From NCBI RefSeq assembly GCF_000308495.1, contig NZ_BAFU01000020.1, forward strand, positions 1 through 64,000: a stretch of 64,000 nucleotides of DNA. Direction: 5' to 3'. Origin of the DNA: Nocardia brevicatena NBRC 12119 (GTDB lineage Bacteria; Actinomycetota; Actinomycetes; Mycobacteriales; Mycobacteriaceae). Under the pieces are notes generated by a model that saw only the letters and a program-made list of their open reading frames with translations, ran no database searches and was not told the DNA's origin. Made by a program: the position numbers and the translations under genes. Below are positions 20,172 through 29,602 of this stretch, piece after piece; the first letter of the stretch is position 1; each line of letters starts with the position of its first letter.

Positions 20172-20209
20172 GACGAGCCCGCTGCCCGATCAGGGTGGGC
20201 GGGCTCGTC
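20172..20209 (+). terminator. Hairpin after rplQ
   Basis: GACGAGCCCGC (20172-20182) pairs perfectly with GCGGGCTCGTC (20199-20209), an 11-bp stem with a short inner CCC/GGG pairing in the loop. It marks the likely end of the alpha operon before truA. Confidence 0.65.
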
Positions 20210-20231
20210 CGGTTTCGGGAGGAGTTGTCTG

Positions 20232-21176
20232 GTGAGCGTGCACGAACCGGCCGCAACACGGCCGCCGGACTTCACGGGTGCGTCCGCTACGGGGACCGGG
20301 ATGAGTGCAGCCGGTCCGTCGGGAGCGGCGGCCGAGCGCGCCACCCGGCGGATTCGGCTGGATATCGGCTATGACGGCACCGATTTCCAGGGGTGGGCCC
20401 ACCAACCCGGCCACCGCACCGTGCAAGGCGTTTTGGAGGAATCGCTGGGCAAGGTGCTGCGTGAACCGGTGCGGTTGACCGTCGCGGGACGCACGGACGC
20501 GGGCGTACACGCCGAGGGGCAGGTCGCGCATTTCGACACCACCGCCGATATCGATCCGGACGCGCTGATCCATCGGATGGCGAAGTTCCTGCCCAAGGAC
20601 GTGCGAATCACCGGAATCGGCCCGGTGTCCGTCGAATTCGACGCTCGTTTCTCGGCCATCCGCCGCCACTACGTGTACCGCCTCACCACCGCTCCCTACG
20701 GTCCCGACCCGCTGTCGGCCCGTTGCGTCGTCGGCTGTCGGGAGGTCGATCTGGACGCCATGCGCACGGCCTCGCGAAATCTGTTGGGTCTGCACGATTT
20801 CGCCGCGTTCTGCCGCCGTCGCGAGGGCGCCACCACCATTCGGGAACTTCAGCGCTACGACTGGGTGCGCGACGGGCACCGACTGGACGCCTATGTGAGC
20901 GCGGACGCGTTCTGCTGGTCGATGGTGCGCAGTCTGGTGGGTGCGGTGCTCGTGGTGGGGCAGGGCCGTCGTTCCCCGGAATGGGTGGCGGGGCTGCTCG
21001 CCCAGCGGCAGCGGTCGAGTTCGGTGACGGTCGCGCCGGCGCACGGTCTCAGCCTGATCGCCGTGGACTATCCGGCCGAATCCGGACTGGCCGCGCGGAA
21101 TGCGCAAACCCGGGAGACGCGTTCGGTGGGCGCGGTCGCGGACGGTTGTTGCGGAGGTTCGGGCGATCCGGAGTAG
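20232..21176 (+). CDS. truA: tRNA pseudouridine(38-40) synthase TruA
   Basis: 314 aa from GTG 20232 (GGGAGGAG upstream), with an extra disordered N-terminus of about 35 residues; an in-frame ATG at 20301 would shorten it. The catalytic Asp is in [19 protein letters not shown], and the YVYRL and [11 protein letters not shown] motifs are present. TruA modifies positions 38-40 of the tRNA anticodon arm. The order rpoA-rplQ-truA next to ESX-4 matches M. tuberculosis. Confidence 0.96.
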   Translation: MSVHEPAATRPPDFTGASATGTGMSAAGPSGAAAERATRRIRLDIGYDGTDFQGWAHQPGHRTVQGVLEESLGKVLREPVRLTVAGRTDAGVHAEGQVAHFDTTADIDPDALIHRMAKFLPKDVRITGIGPVSVEFDARFSAIRRHYVYRLTTAPYGPDPLSARCVVGCREVDLDAMRTASRNLLGLHDFAAFCRRREGATTIRELQRYDWVRDGHRLDAYVSADAFCWSMVRSLVGAVLVVGQGRRSPEWVAGLLAQRQRSSSVTVAPAHGLSLIAVDYPAESGLAARNAQTRETRSVGAVADGCCGGSGDPE

Positions 21177-21265
21177 CCCGCGCGTGCAGCACGTCCGCGC
21201 ACAGCGGCGGCGATAGGGTCGGGACCGACCGGAACAGTTCACCGACGACGAAGGTTGGGGCAGAT

Positions 21266-22093
21266 ATGACGATTGATTTCGGACGCTACGGAGTTTGGCG
21301 GTACTACAAGCTGTTCACCCCCGAGGCGGCCGCCGAGTTGGAGCAACTCGGATACGGTGCGCTCTGGCTCGGCGGTTCTCCGCCGTCGGATCTGCCGGTG
21401 GTGGAAGACCTGCTGGCCGCCACCGAAAACCTGAAGGTCGCCACCAGCATCGTCAATATCTGGACCTGTCCCGCCGGTGAGGTGGCCGAGTCCTTCCACC
21501 GCATCGAAGAACGCTTCCCCGGCCGTTTCCTGCTGGGTATCGGTGTCGGCCATCCCGAGGCCAACGCGCCCTACCGCTCCCCGTACGAAGCGCTGGTCGA
21601 ATACCTCGACGAATTGGACGAGGCCCGTGTCCCGGTGGCGAGCCGCGCCCTGGCCGCGCTCGGTCCGAAGGTGCTGAAACTGGCGGCCGACCGCACGGCC
21701 GGCGCCCTGCCCTATCTGACCACTCCCGAACACACCGCACGGGCCCGTGAGATCGTCGGCGACGCTCTGCTCGTGCCCGAACAGAAGCTGGTCCTGGACA
21801 GCGATCCCGAGCGGGCGCGGGAAACGGGCCGCAAGGTCGTCGGGATGTACCTCGGCCTGCGCAACTACACGAATAATCTGCGCCGTCTCGGCTTCACCGA
21901 CGCCGATATCGCCAAACCCGGCAGCGACCGCCTGTTGGATGCGCTCGCCGTGCACGGCACGGCCGATCGGGTCGCCGGGCAGGTGCGTGCCCATATCGAG
22001 GCGGGCGCGGATCATCTCGCTCTGCAGCCCTTGGACGAAGATTACCTGGCCACGCTGCGCGCCTTGGCGTCCTTGCTTACTCGGAAAGCCTGA
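21266..22093 (+). CDS. F420-dependent LLM-class oxidoreductase
   Basis: 275 aa. Luciferase-like TIM barrel: GYGALWLGGSPPSDLPVVED, ATSIVNIWTCPAGEVAESFHRIEER and FLLGIGVGHPEANAPYRSPY are typical of a mycobacterial subgroup of F420-using enzymes. Substrate unknown. The ATG at 21266 follows a weak site. It is monocistronic, and a gap of about 350 bases follows. Confidence 0.88.
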   Translation: MTIDFGRYGVWRYYKLFTPEAAAELEQLGYGALWLGGSPPSDLPVVEDLLAATENLKVATSIVNIWTCPAGEVAESFHRIEERFPGRFLLGIGVGHPEANAPYRSPYEALVEYLDELDEARVPVASRALAALGPKVLKLAADRTAGALPYLTTPEHTARAREIVGDALLVPEQKLVLDSDPERARETGRKVVGMYLGLRNYTNNLRRLGFTDADIAKPGSDRLLDALAVHGTADRVAGQVRAHIEAGADHLALQPLDEDYLATLRALASLLTRKA

Positions 22094-22449
22094 CCGCGAA
22101 GGGTGCCCCGGGACGCTCTCGGGAGCGTTGGGTCGGTTGGGGTCGGTCGGACCAGGACCAGCGGGAGCAGGGTATGAGCGGCAAGGGTGGCTGCGGTGTG
22201 GATGGGCAGCCCTGGAAGGTGTGGTCACGGTCCGCTCCACATAATGCGCCTCGGGCTGCGACCGCCTTTTGGGGTGCCGGTGGCAGATTTCGCCCTACGT
22301 CGATGATATTTCCAGGCTCTGGCCGATTGTTCTTTTCTGGTAACTCCGCGATGTTGCGCCAATGAGTTGTTCCGAGTAATCTGCGGCGCGCAGCCCTTGT
22401 TTGGCGGCGTAACAGCGTACTGCCCTGCCGCTTCTAGGAGCTGGATGAT
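22094..22449. other. Intergenic region before the P450 operon
   Basis: 356 bases with locally lower GC and no convincing gene on either strand. It presumably holds the promoter of the P450 operon; I cannot pick a clear -35/-10 pair or operator. A GGAG site lies just upstream of the P450 ATG. Confidence 0.5.
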
Positions 22450-23646
22450 ATGAAACCGTCGGACTTTCCGAGGGATGCTCGGTTTCGAACGCCAGGTTCT
22501 GCCTTCGTCGAGGACGGTGTGGCGCATGTGCGCTGTTACCGCGACGTTCGTCGCATGATGTTGGACGGCGCTGAAGAGCGGGAGTTTTCGCGGGATGCGT
22601 CGTATTGGGCGCCTGCCGGAGAGCGGGTGCATGCGACCTGGTCCTTTGTGTGGGGGACGGGGAAGCGGCGGGCCGATGGTTCGCCTGGACGCTATCAAGT
22701 GCTGCGCGATATCATCGAGCCCTATTTCCACAAAGGCGCCGTCGAGCGGCTGGGATCGGCGATATGGGGCCATGCCCAGGGATTGGTCCACGCGATTATC
22801 GACAAGGGTACCGGCGAGGTGAATATCGCGACCGAGCTGGCATACCCGTTGGCGCTCGCCACGAATTGCTCGCTGGTGGGTATTCCCGCCGAACACCGGG
22901 AATGGCTGAGCGATCAGCTCTATACGGTTATCCGGACACCGCGTGGGGGTTTGGGTGAGCGCGAGCCCGAAGAGGTCGAGGCATATCTGTGGGAGCTGAT
23001 CCGGCATCGCGCGGCGCATCCGGGCGACGGGCTGCTCGACGATTTGGTCACGGCGTGGCGCGCGGACGTGATAACCGATATCGAACTGCTCGGCACCGTG
23101 TGGAGCCTGTCCCAGTCTGCGGTCGAAGACGCGGGAACCAACACTGCGAACGCGTTCGCCCTGCTGGGGGAGTTCGATCTGCTCGGCGAGACACGGAAGA
23201 AGATGCACGACGATACCTGGTTGCACTGGGCCGGCGAGGAGGTGCTCCGGTTCGGCACGCCCTTTCCGGCCAGGCCGGCCGTCACGGTCACCGATATTGT
23301 GCTCGACGGTGGTGTGCGTATTCCTGCTCGGACACCGGTGCGGCTGTGGCTCAGTGCCGCCAACCGCGATCCGGCGGTCAACGGCGGCAACCGCCAGGCG
23401 AGCGACCCCGATGTCTTCGATGTGACGAGATCACCGAACCGCCACCTCGGCTTCGGGGTTGGACCACGCATGTGCATCGCGGCCCTGCTCGCCAGGCTGC
23501 AGACTCGGATCGCGTTGCGCACCGTGCTATCTCACCTGCCGGACTTGCGGCCGGACCTCGAACGCCCGTTCGAGCGACACGCCGGCATTACCGACGGCGT
23601 GCTGCAAGCTCATTTCCGATTCGACCAGCGCGGAGCAGAAGGATGA
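22450..23646 (+). CDS. Cytochrome P450
   Basis: 398 aa, soluble bacterial type. The I-helix oxygen-binding stretch is A228-G-T-N-T232, the ExxR motif is E264-R267 and the heme-ligand loop is FGVGPRMCIA with C342 as thiolate ligand; the usual Gly after Cys-x is Ala here, which occurs in some P450s. Substrate unknown. Its stop overlaps the next start (ATGA), so it heads a three-gene operon with an SDR and a zinc-dependent MDR, which suggests hydroxylation followed by oxidoreduction of a small molecule. No ferredoxin gene is adjacent. Confidence 0.93.
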   Translation: MKPSDFPRDARFRTPGSAFVEDGVAHVRCYRDVRRMMLDGAEEREFSRDASYWAPAGERVHATWSFVWGTGKRRADGSPGRYQVLRDIIEPYFHKGAVERLGSAIWGHAQGLVHAIIDKGTGEVNIATELAYPLALATNCSLVGIPAEHREWLSDQLYTVIRTPRGGLGEREPEEVEAYLWELIRHRAAHPGDGLLDDLVTAWRADVITDIELLGTVWSLSQSAVEDAGTNTANAFALLGEFDLLGETRKKMHDDTWLHWAGEEVLRFGTPFPARPAVTVTDIVLDGGVRIPARTPVRLWLSAANRDPAVNGGNRQASDPDVFDVTRSPNRHLGFGVGPRMCIAALLARLQTRIALRTVLSHLPDLRPDLERPFERHAGITDGVLQAHFRFDQRGAEG

Positions 23647-24515
23647 CGTCACGGAGCCTGGTCGTGGTGACCGGCGTGAACATGCGTGTGGCGGCGCGAA
23701 CATTCACCAAGACCGATACCGAGGATACCGTCACCTTCGAGGGGCTCGGATACAAGCTCAACGCAGCAGCGGGTGCGGCGGTCGAACTCGCCAAGCGCGG
23801 CCACCTGGTACACATGATGGGCAGCCATGAGCACCACCTTCGACTCATCCAGAAATATCTCATGCCCGCCGGCTCCCGCTATGACCTCGTGGACCTACTC
23901 GATACCGACGCCGTAGCCGAGTTCGCCGAGGAGGTCGGCCAAATCGCTCGGCGTGAGGACATTTCCGTGCATCTGGTGCATTATGCGGGGATCTCCGAGT
24001 CCACCGTTCCCATGCCGCGAGGGACGATTTTCCTGGACCCCTGGGAGACGCCGGCGAAGGCGATTCCCGAGATCGTGGGCAGCAATACCGTGACCTGGCT
24101 CAACCTCTTGCAGGCGATGCGCCCGATGTTCCGGCGCCAGGAACGCAGCAAGGTGGTGTTGATCTCGGCCGTCGCCGCTACCCGCACCGGCCGGCTACAC
24201 GGGTTGGACGCGATCCAGAAGGCCGCGGCGCATGCGATGGCCCGCACGCTGGCTCTGGACCTCACGAAAGAGAACATCTTCGTGACCGAGGTGATGCCGG
24301 GGTTGACCGACACCGGCTTCTACGACGCCGATGCCACCTTGGAAGCGGTGACCCTGGCCGCCCGGGAATACGGATATGACTATACAGAGGAGACGTTCCC
24401 ATTGTTCTCGTCCCGCAAGGTGGGTGAGGCGGTCGGTTTCGCGATCGATATCGACGCGCATGTCCGGGAGATATCGCTGATTCCTTACGGCCAGTGGCCG
24501 CATCTCGGGGCGTGA
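23643..24515 (+). CDS. Atypical SDR-like protein lacking the catalytic tyrosine
   Basis: 290 aa. The Rossmann-like layout of the short-chain dehydrogenases is visible: VVTG at 7-10, then GLGYKLNAAAGAAVELAKRG after an insertion of about 20 residues, HYAG at 113-116 in place of NNAG, LIS with S175, and an LDAIQKAAAHAMARTLALDL helix. The YxxxK motif reads DAIQK, so K193 is kept but Tyr is replaced by D189. It may bind a nucleotide without standard SDR chemistry, or use another residue. It overlaps the P450 gene by 4 bases and lies 6 bases before the MDR gene. Confidence 0.8.
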   Translation: MTSRSLVVVTGVNMRVAARTFTKTDTEDTVTFEGLGYKLNAAAGAAVELAKRGHLVHMMGSHEHHLRLIQKYLMPAGSRYDLVDLLDTDAVAEFAEEVGQIARREDISVHLVHYAGISESTVPMPRGTIFLDPWETPAKAIPEIVGSNTVTWLNLLQAMRPMFRRQERSKVVLISAVAATRTGRLHGLDAIQKAAAHAMARTLALDLTKENIFVTEVMPGLTDTGFYDADATLEAVTLAAREYGYDYTEETFPLFSSRKVGEAVGFAIDIDAHVREISLIPYGQWPHLGA

Positions 24516-24521
24516 ACGGCG

Positions 24522-25607
24522 ATGGCGGAGACTGCACGTGCCGCGGTGCTCGTCGAGCCCGGCCACATTCGACTGGACCGTATCGGCCTACCCGCGATCG
24601 GTGCCGATGACGCACTGATACGGGTGGAGGCCTGCGGAATATGCGGCACCGACTGGGAACAATACAACGGCGAATACCGTCCGGTGTTCCCGGTGATCCT
24701 CGGGCACGAGCCGCTGGGGATAATCGCCGAAATCGGTGACGGCGCGCGGCGGCGCTGGCAGGTCGATGTCGGTGATCGTGTGGCGGTATACCCGCGCTTC
24801 GGCTGCGGTCATTGTGCACACTGCATGCGTGAGGACTTTCGCCACTGCCCTGAGGTCGGAATCTACGGATTCTCCACTACCGACCGTGCGCCCGGGTTGT
24901 GGGGCGGCTACGCGGACTATATGTATCTCTCGCCGGGGTCGAAACTGCGAAAGATGCCCCGCCATATCCCGGCGGAGGTGGCGGTCCAGTTCAATCCGCT
25001 CGGCGCGGGTTTCGCGTGGGCCGTGAATACCCCCGTGACAGCAGTCGGGGATGATGTGGTCGTCCTCGGCTGCGGACAACGTGGACTGGCGTCCGTACTC
25101 GCGGCGCGGGAAGCCGGCGCCCGACGGGTGATCGTGACCGGGCTGGCGCGGGACGCCGACAAACTGACGCTCGCCCGAGAATTCGGCGCCGATGCCACGA
25201 TCAATATCGAGGCCGAAGATCCGGTGGCCGTAGTTCGCGACCTCACCGCCGGCGTCGGCGCGCGGGTTGTCGTCGACACGACACCCCGGGCGGCGGAATC
25301 GGTCACCGATGCGATCGATATGGCGGCCCAAGGCGGGATTGTCGTACTGGCAGGCCTCAAGGGGGTACGCACGGTGCCGGGATTGTTCAGCGACCGGATC
25401 ATCACCAAGGAGTTGACGATCAAGGGGGTGCTCGGGGTCGACTACACCTCGCTCGAGCAGGCAGTGCGGTTGATCGAGTCGGGTAGGTATCCGCTCCATC
25501 GGCTCCATACACACAGCTTCGACATCGGCGAGGTAACACAAGCCCTGGAAACCCTTGCCCGTGGCGAGGCCATTCATCTTGCGATCATGCCGGGGACAGC
25601 GCAGTGA
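24522..25607 (+). CDS. Zinc-dependent medium-chain alcohol dehydrogenase
   Basis: 361 aa. The catalytic zinc ligands C41 (GICGTD) and H62-E63 (GHEPLG) and the structural zinc cysteines C95, C98, C101 and C109 are all present. The nucleotide fold has VVVLGCGQRGLASV, with Gln replacing the usual Gly-Pro. It resembles the threonine/sorbitol dehydrogenase branch; substrate unknown. Third gene of the P450 operon, probably acting on the same metabolite. Confidence 0.92.
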   Translation: MAETARAAVLVEPGHIRLDRIGLPAIGADDALIRVEACGICGTDWEQYNGEYRPVFPVILGHEPLGIIAEIGDGARRRWQVDVGDRVAVYPRFGCGHCAHCMREDFRHCPEVGIYGFSTTDRAPGLWGGYADYMYLSPGSKLRKMPRHIPAEVAVQFNPLGAGFAWAVNTPVTAVGDDVVVLGCGQRGLASVLAAREAGARRVIVTGLARDADKLTLAREFGADATINIEAEDPVAVVRDLTAGVGARVVVDTTPRAAESVTDAIDMAAQGGIVVLAGLKGVRTVPGLFSDRIITKELTIKGVLGVDYTSLEQAVRLIESGRYPLHRLHTHSFDIGEVTQALETLARGEAIHLAIMPGTAQ

Positions 25608-25873
25608 TATCGCGACCCTACTGGTGGATCCGGTGATGATCGGCCCCAATGGCGGTGTGGGCACCCAGCGGTAGTAGTGACGGGTTTCTCTCTTCAGAAG
25701 CGCAGGTCCAGTGAACGGGGCTGCGCGGCGGCCGGCCGTTCGGCCCGCCTGGGTGCACAGGTCGGCCGGCCGGATCCGTTCGGCTTCGGCGCGGCGGATC
25801 GGTTCCTCGGTGGCCGGCGCTCGCTACCGCCCGATTCGGCCTGATCCGACCAACACAACCCACGCAAGGTGTC

Positions 25874-26230
25874 TCAGGAGCGGACCAGCCGCGCGATGGC
25901 GTCGGTGGCCTCCTTGAGCTTGGCCTCGGCCTCCGGACCGCCGGCTATCGCCGCGTCCACCACGCAGTGGCCGATATGGTCCTCGAGCAGTCCCATGGCC
26001 ACCGCTTGCAGTGCCTTGGTCATGGCGGAGACCTGGGTCAGGATGTCGATACAGTACTTCTCCTCCTCGACCATGCGCTGCAGGCCGCGGGCCTGGCCCT
26101 CGATGCGGCGCAGTCGTTTGAGGTAGTCGTCCTTGGCGGTGATGTACCCGTGGCCGGTGTGGTGGTGGGGCGACTCGATGGGGGTGGTCTCGGACGTGGC
26201 CGCTTCGCGATTCTCGGCATCGTGTCTCAC
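25874..26230 (-). CDS. CsoR/RicR-type copper-responsive repressor
   Basis: 118 aa from GTG 26230, with GAGGAG upstream; the frame opens a little earlier at 26284. A His-rich start (SPHHHTGHGYITAKDDYLKR) precedes the DUF156 four-helix fold. The Cu(I) ligands appear as Cys in EEEKYCIDILTQ and His-x3-Cys in EDHIGHCV. The C-terminal AIARLVRS resembles RicR of mycobacteria more than CsoR. It lies 37 bases downstream of a TACCC-N5-GGGTA palindrome and probably represses itself. No copper export gene is adjacent. Confidence 0.88.
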   Translation of the reverse strand: MRHDAENREAATSETTPIESPHHHTGHGYITAKDDYLKRLRRIEGQARGLQRMVEEEKYCIDILTQVSAMTKALQAVAMGLLEDHIGHCVVDAAIAGGPEAEAKLKEATDAIARLVRS

Positions 26231-26266
26231 CGTGGTCTCCTCTGTGCCGGTCCGAGTACTGATCGA

Positions 26267-26281
26267 TACCCCCTCAGGGTA
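26267..26281. promoter_or_regulatory. CsoR/RicR-type operator
   Basis: TACCC, 5 bases, GGGTA: a perfect palindrome with the GC-centred, TA-flanked form described for copper-responsive CsoR-family operators. It lies between the divergent regulator and mtnP genes, nearer the regulator. Confidence 0.65.
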
Positions 26282-26401
26282 CATTTGCCTGTTTACTTTG
26301 TCAGGTGAGCGAGCCCGCCGAGCGCCACACCGGAGGCTGGCGAGACCCCGAAGTGCACCCTACGGTGCGCGCCGCGCCGCCCGACGCGGGAGAATCGCGC
26401 C

Positions 26402-27211
26402 ATGATTACACAAGCCCGACCCGCATTGGCCGTCATCGGCGGCAGCGGTTTCTATGATTTCTTCGACGACGCGACGGAGACGGTTCGAGTCGACACCCCC
26501 TACGGCGACCCGAGCGCCCCCATCACGGTCGGCACCGTGGAGGGGCGCGCGGTCGCCTTCCTGCCGCGGCACGGCACCCGGCACGAATACTCGCCGCACA
26601 CCGTGCCGTACCAGGCGAATATGTGGGCACTGCGGTCCCTCGGGGTGCGCCGGATCCTCGCACCGTGCGCGGTGGGCAGCCTGCGCCCGGACTGGGGGCC
26701 GGGCACCGTGGTGGTGCCGGACCAGTTGGTCGACCGGACATCCGGGCGTACGCAGACCTTCTTCGACCGCGGCGGTATCCACGTCTCCTTCGCCGACCCC
26801 TACTGCGCGGAACTGCGCGGTATCACGGCGAAATCCGCCACCGAGGAAATGCCGGTGCGTTCGGCGGCCACCATGGTGGTGGTGCAGGGGCCGCGCTTCT
26901 CCAGCAGGGCCGAGAGCCGATGGTTCGCCGGACAGGGCTGGGACCTGGTGAATATGACCGGTCACCCGGAGGCGGTGCTCGCCCGGGAACTGGAAATGTG
27001 TTACGCCGCGGTGGCTCTGGTGACCGATCTGGACGCCGGCGTCGCAGAGGGCGAGGGCGTGCGCGCCGTGGATGTGTTCGCCGAATTCGAGCGAAATATC
27101 GTACCGTTCAAGGCACTGATCCGCCGGGCCGTCGCGGCCGTCGGCGATACCGAGACCTGCGATGACTGTCGAGTACACGCGGGGGTGTCACTGCCGTTCG
27201 AACTGCCCTGA
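26402..27211 (+). CDS. mtnP: S-methyl-5'-thioadenosine phosphorylase
   Basis: 269 aa. PNP/MTAP family: VIGGSGFYDF at the N-terminus binds phosphate, RHGTRHEYSPHTVPYQANMW is the signature, and NMTGHPEAVLARELEMCYAA binds the purine. It cleaves methylthioadenosine to adenine and methylthioribose-1-phosphate in methionine salvage. The Cys-rich tail (ETCDDC) is as in the M. tuberculosis homologue. A TAGGCT box in its 3' flank probably serves the next gene. Confidence 0.92.
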   Translation: MITQARPALAVIGGSGFYDFFDDATETVRVDTPYGDPSAPITVGTVEGRAVAFLPRHGTRHEYSPHTVPYQANMWALRSLGVRRILAPCAVGSLRPDWGPGTVVVPDQLVDRTSGRTQTFFDRGGIHVSFADPYCAELRGITAKSATEEMPVRSAATMVVVQGPRFSSRAESRWFAGQGWDLVNMTGHPEAVLARELEMCYAAVALVTDLDAGVAEGEGVRAVDVFAEFERNIVPFKALIRRAVAAVGDTETCDDCRVHAGVSLPFELP

Positions 27212-27235
27212 CCCGGTCGGGGTTAGGCTCGTGCG

Positions 27236-27796
27236 GTGGATACACCGCTGCGACTCGAGGTCATCGTGGCCAGCACCCGGCCGGGGCGGTTCGCGCCGGT
27301 GGTCGCCGACTGGTTCCTGCGCACCGCCCGCGCCCGTGCCGAGTTCGATATCGGCGTGCTGGACCTCGTCGAAATCCCGCTGCCCGTCGACCTCACCGAA
27401 ACCTCCGAAGTGGTATGGTTCCGGGAACGGCTCGCCGCGGCCGACGCCTTCGTGGCGGTGACCTCCGAGTACAACCACGGCTATCCGGCCTCCCTGAAAA
27501 CCGCGCTGGACAGCGCCAAACACGAATGGCGGGCCAAACCGATCGGGTTCGTCTCCTACGGCGGAATGTCCGGCGGGCTGCGGGCCGTCGAACAGCTGCG
27601 GCAGGTGGTGGCGGAAATCCATATGGTCTCGGTCCGCGAATCGGTGAGCTTCCATCGGGCGAAGAAGCAGTTCGACGCGGAAGGGAACACCGGCGACGGG
27701 GCGGCCATCGATGGCGCCGAACGGATGCTGGGGCAGCTCGCCTGGTGGGGGCGGGTGCTGCGGGAGGCCCGCGCAACCGACCCCTATCCGGGCTGA
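27236..27796 (+). CDS. NADPH-dependent FMN reductase family protein
   Basis: 186 aa, flavodoxin-like fold. VIVASTRPGRFAPVVADW is the FMN phosphate loop, and TSEYNHGYPASLKTALD, then FVSYGGMSGGLRAVEQLR are the family motifs. It reduces FMN or quinones; the partner is unknown. The GTG at 27236 comes 6 bases after a TAGGCT -10-like box (27224-27229), so the mRNA may be leaderless. It converges on eccE4. Confidence 0.9.
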   Translation: MDTPLRLEVIVASTRPGRFAPVVADWFLRTARARAEFDIGVLDLVEIPLPVDLTETSEVVWFRERLAAADAFVAVTSEYNHGYPASLKTALDSAKHEWRAKPIGFVSYGGMSGGLRAVEQLRQVVAEIHMVSVRESVSFHRAKKQFDAEGNTGDGAAIDGAERMLGQLAWWGRVLREARATDPYPG

Positions 27797-27853
27797 ACCA
27801 CCACCGGACCGTTCGGCCGAATCGCCGGCGTCGGCACCGGCTGCTCCGTCGGG

Positions 27854-29494
27854 CTACCGAGGCGCGGGCACGTGGCCGCGCGGATGACCGATATAGGTGG
27901 CCTCGCGTGGGATCGACACCAGGTTCAGGTCCACGCGCGCGGTGCCGGTCCGCAGGATCACATGGTTGCCGATGGCGCCCGGCTGCTGGAACGACAGATC
28001 CGGTGGGGTCCCGGGCCATCCCATCGGATCGCCGCTCACGAAAATGGTGGTGATACCCGCGTGCGGGGCGGGTCCGATGACGCCGTCCACCACGGTCGCG
28101 GTGTATCCGGCATCGGACTGGTGGGTTTCCACGGCGATACTCAACCGCTTCCAGCTGCCGATGGTTTCCACCAGTTGCGCCCAGGAGTGTGGACGATCGG
28201 TGCGGATCAGGATCCGTTCCCCCACCGCCAGCGCCCGGAACACCAGCTGCTGCGCGAAGTAGAGCTCACCCGCCACATACACCGAGGCGATACCGGCACC
28301 GATGATCCGCACCGCGACACCGTTGCCCTGCTCGTCGGAGCCGATCAGCTGACCACAGCCCGCCGACGGCAGCTGGAGCGCGTCGATGGCCTCGACCGGG
28401 TACTCCGCCATCGGGATGACCTCCTCCAGCCCCGGCAGGGCGAGCGGCAGATGCGCGAGCAGGGCGTCACGGTGCCGGCCGTTCATCGACACCATTCCCG
28501 GAATTTTCCGGTCCTCGGGCAGTTCCCGGGCGGTGAGGCGCCACGCCGCACCGATATTCACCGTGTCCGCCGAATGGCCCGGCCGTAGCCGGACGGCCAC
28601 CGTGGTTCCCTGCGACACGGGCACCCACAGTTGCGACAGCGCCTCCGAATCCAGGTGTTTCGGATCGAGCGCGTCGCCGATGTTCACGCAGTTGCCGAGT
28701 TCGGCATAACGCCAGCGGTGGGTGAGCTCGCGGGGGTTGTTGTCCTGGATGACCTGGAAAACCGCTCGCCGGATCTCCGGGGCGGTCAGGATACGGGCGG
28801 TGCAGTCGGCGTCCTCCAGCGTGCGCATGATGCGCTGGGTCGCGATGGTCACCGCCCGCGCCGCGCCCTCGTCGCCGCCGCCGCGGCGCTGCGTCGCCCC
28901 GGCACAGGCGACCGCGTCGAACGCGATGGCCAGCCACACCGTGCGGTGTGCGGTGGCCGGCAGCGGACCGAGCAGCGATTCGTAGATCGCGCCCGCCGGG
29001 GTGCCGGAACGGCTGCGATGCCCGTGACTGATGATGTCGATCCCGCTGAGCAGGATGTCGTGCTGGGTGAGGCAGCGCGCCAGCTGGGCCAATGGCAGCA
29101 GATGCGAGGCGTGCACGGTGGAGCGGCCGAGCCTGGTCAGCCCGCCCTTGGGTGCGAGCACCTCGATCACCGAGACGACCCGGCTGCCGTCCCGGAACAG
29201 GCCCAGCGACCGGCCGTCCGGCCCGCGGAAGTCGTCGGTGTCGCCGATGCCGTAGTCGGTCCGGCTCAGGTACGCCCACCCGGTGTCGAGCCAGTCCAGT
29301 AGGACGCGCCGCCCGACCGGGATCAACGGAAGCGCCGCCACCACGACGGCGGCGGTGAGCGCGGGCCACGGCCCGAGACCCACCATCAGGGCCACCACGC
29401 CCGCCACGAGTCCGATGAGCTGTGCGACCAGCAGATTGCGCATCGAAATACGCCCGAAAAGTTTGCCGGGCCCCGCCACGGCCAGATCGGCCAT
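27854..29494 (-). CDS. eccE4: Type VII secretion membrane protein EccE (ESX-4)
   Basis: 546 aa from the ATG at 29494 (MADLAVAGPG). Two N-terminal membrane helices span residues 20-60, followed by LDWLDTGWAYLSRTDYG, which opens the large extramembrane domain typical of EccE. EccE sits at the edge of the ESX inner-membrane complex. M. tuberculosis ESX-4 lacks eccE, but several other actinobacteria have it, as here. The frame stays open far upstream into eccB4, but only as antisense. It diverges from eccB4 across 108 bases. Confidence 0.9.
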   Translation of the reverse strand: MADLAVAGPGKLFGRISMRNLLVAQLIGLVAGVVALMVGLGPWPALTAAVVVAALPLIPVGRRVLLDWLDTGWAYLSRTDYGIGDTDDFRGPDGRSLGLFRDGSRVVSVIEVLAPKGGLTRLGRSTVHASHLLPLAQLARCLTQHDILLSGIDIISHGHRSRSGTPAGAIYESLLGPLPATAHRTVWLAIAFDAVACAGATQRRGGGDEGAARAVTIATQRIMRTLEDADCTARILTAPEIRRAVFQVIQDNNPRELTHRWRYAELGNCVNIGDALDPKHLDSEALSQLWVPVSQGTTVAVRLRPGHSADTVNIGAAWRLTARELPEDRKIPGMVSMNGRHRDALLAHLPLALPGLEEVIPMAEYPVEAIDALQLPSAGCGQLIGSDEQGNGVAVRIIGAGIASVYVAGELYFAQQLVFRALAVGERILIRTDRPHSWAQLVETIGSWKRLSIAVETHQSDAGYTATVVDGVIGPAPHAGITTIFVSGDPMGWPGTPPDLSFQQPGAIGNHVILRTGTARVDLNLVSIPREATYIGHPRGHVPAPR

Positions 29495-29550
29495 CCATAT
29501 CCCCCATGTACCGGTGTCGGCCGATCGGGTGGCCGAGCTGAACTGGATCT

Positions 29551-29573
29551 GTCGAAACTGTACTGTGTTCGAC
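29551..29573. promoter_or_regulatory. Inverted repeat between eccE4 and eccB4
   Basis: GTCGAA (29551-29556) and TTCGAC (29568-29573) flank 11 bases in the short divergent promoter region, suggesting a shared operator. The regulator is unknown. Confidence 0.45.
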
Positions 29574-29602
29574 GAACGCGAGCACTGTTCGGGGGATAAA
29601 AG

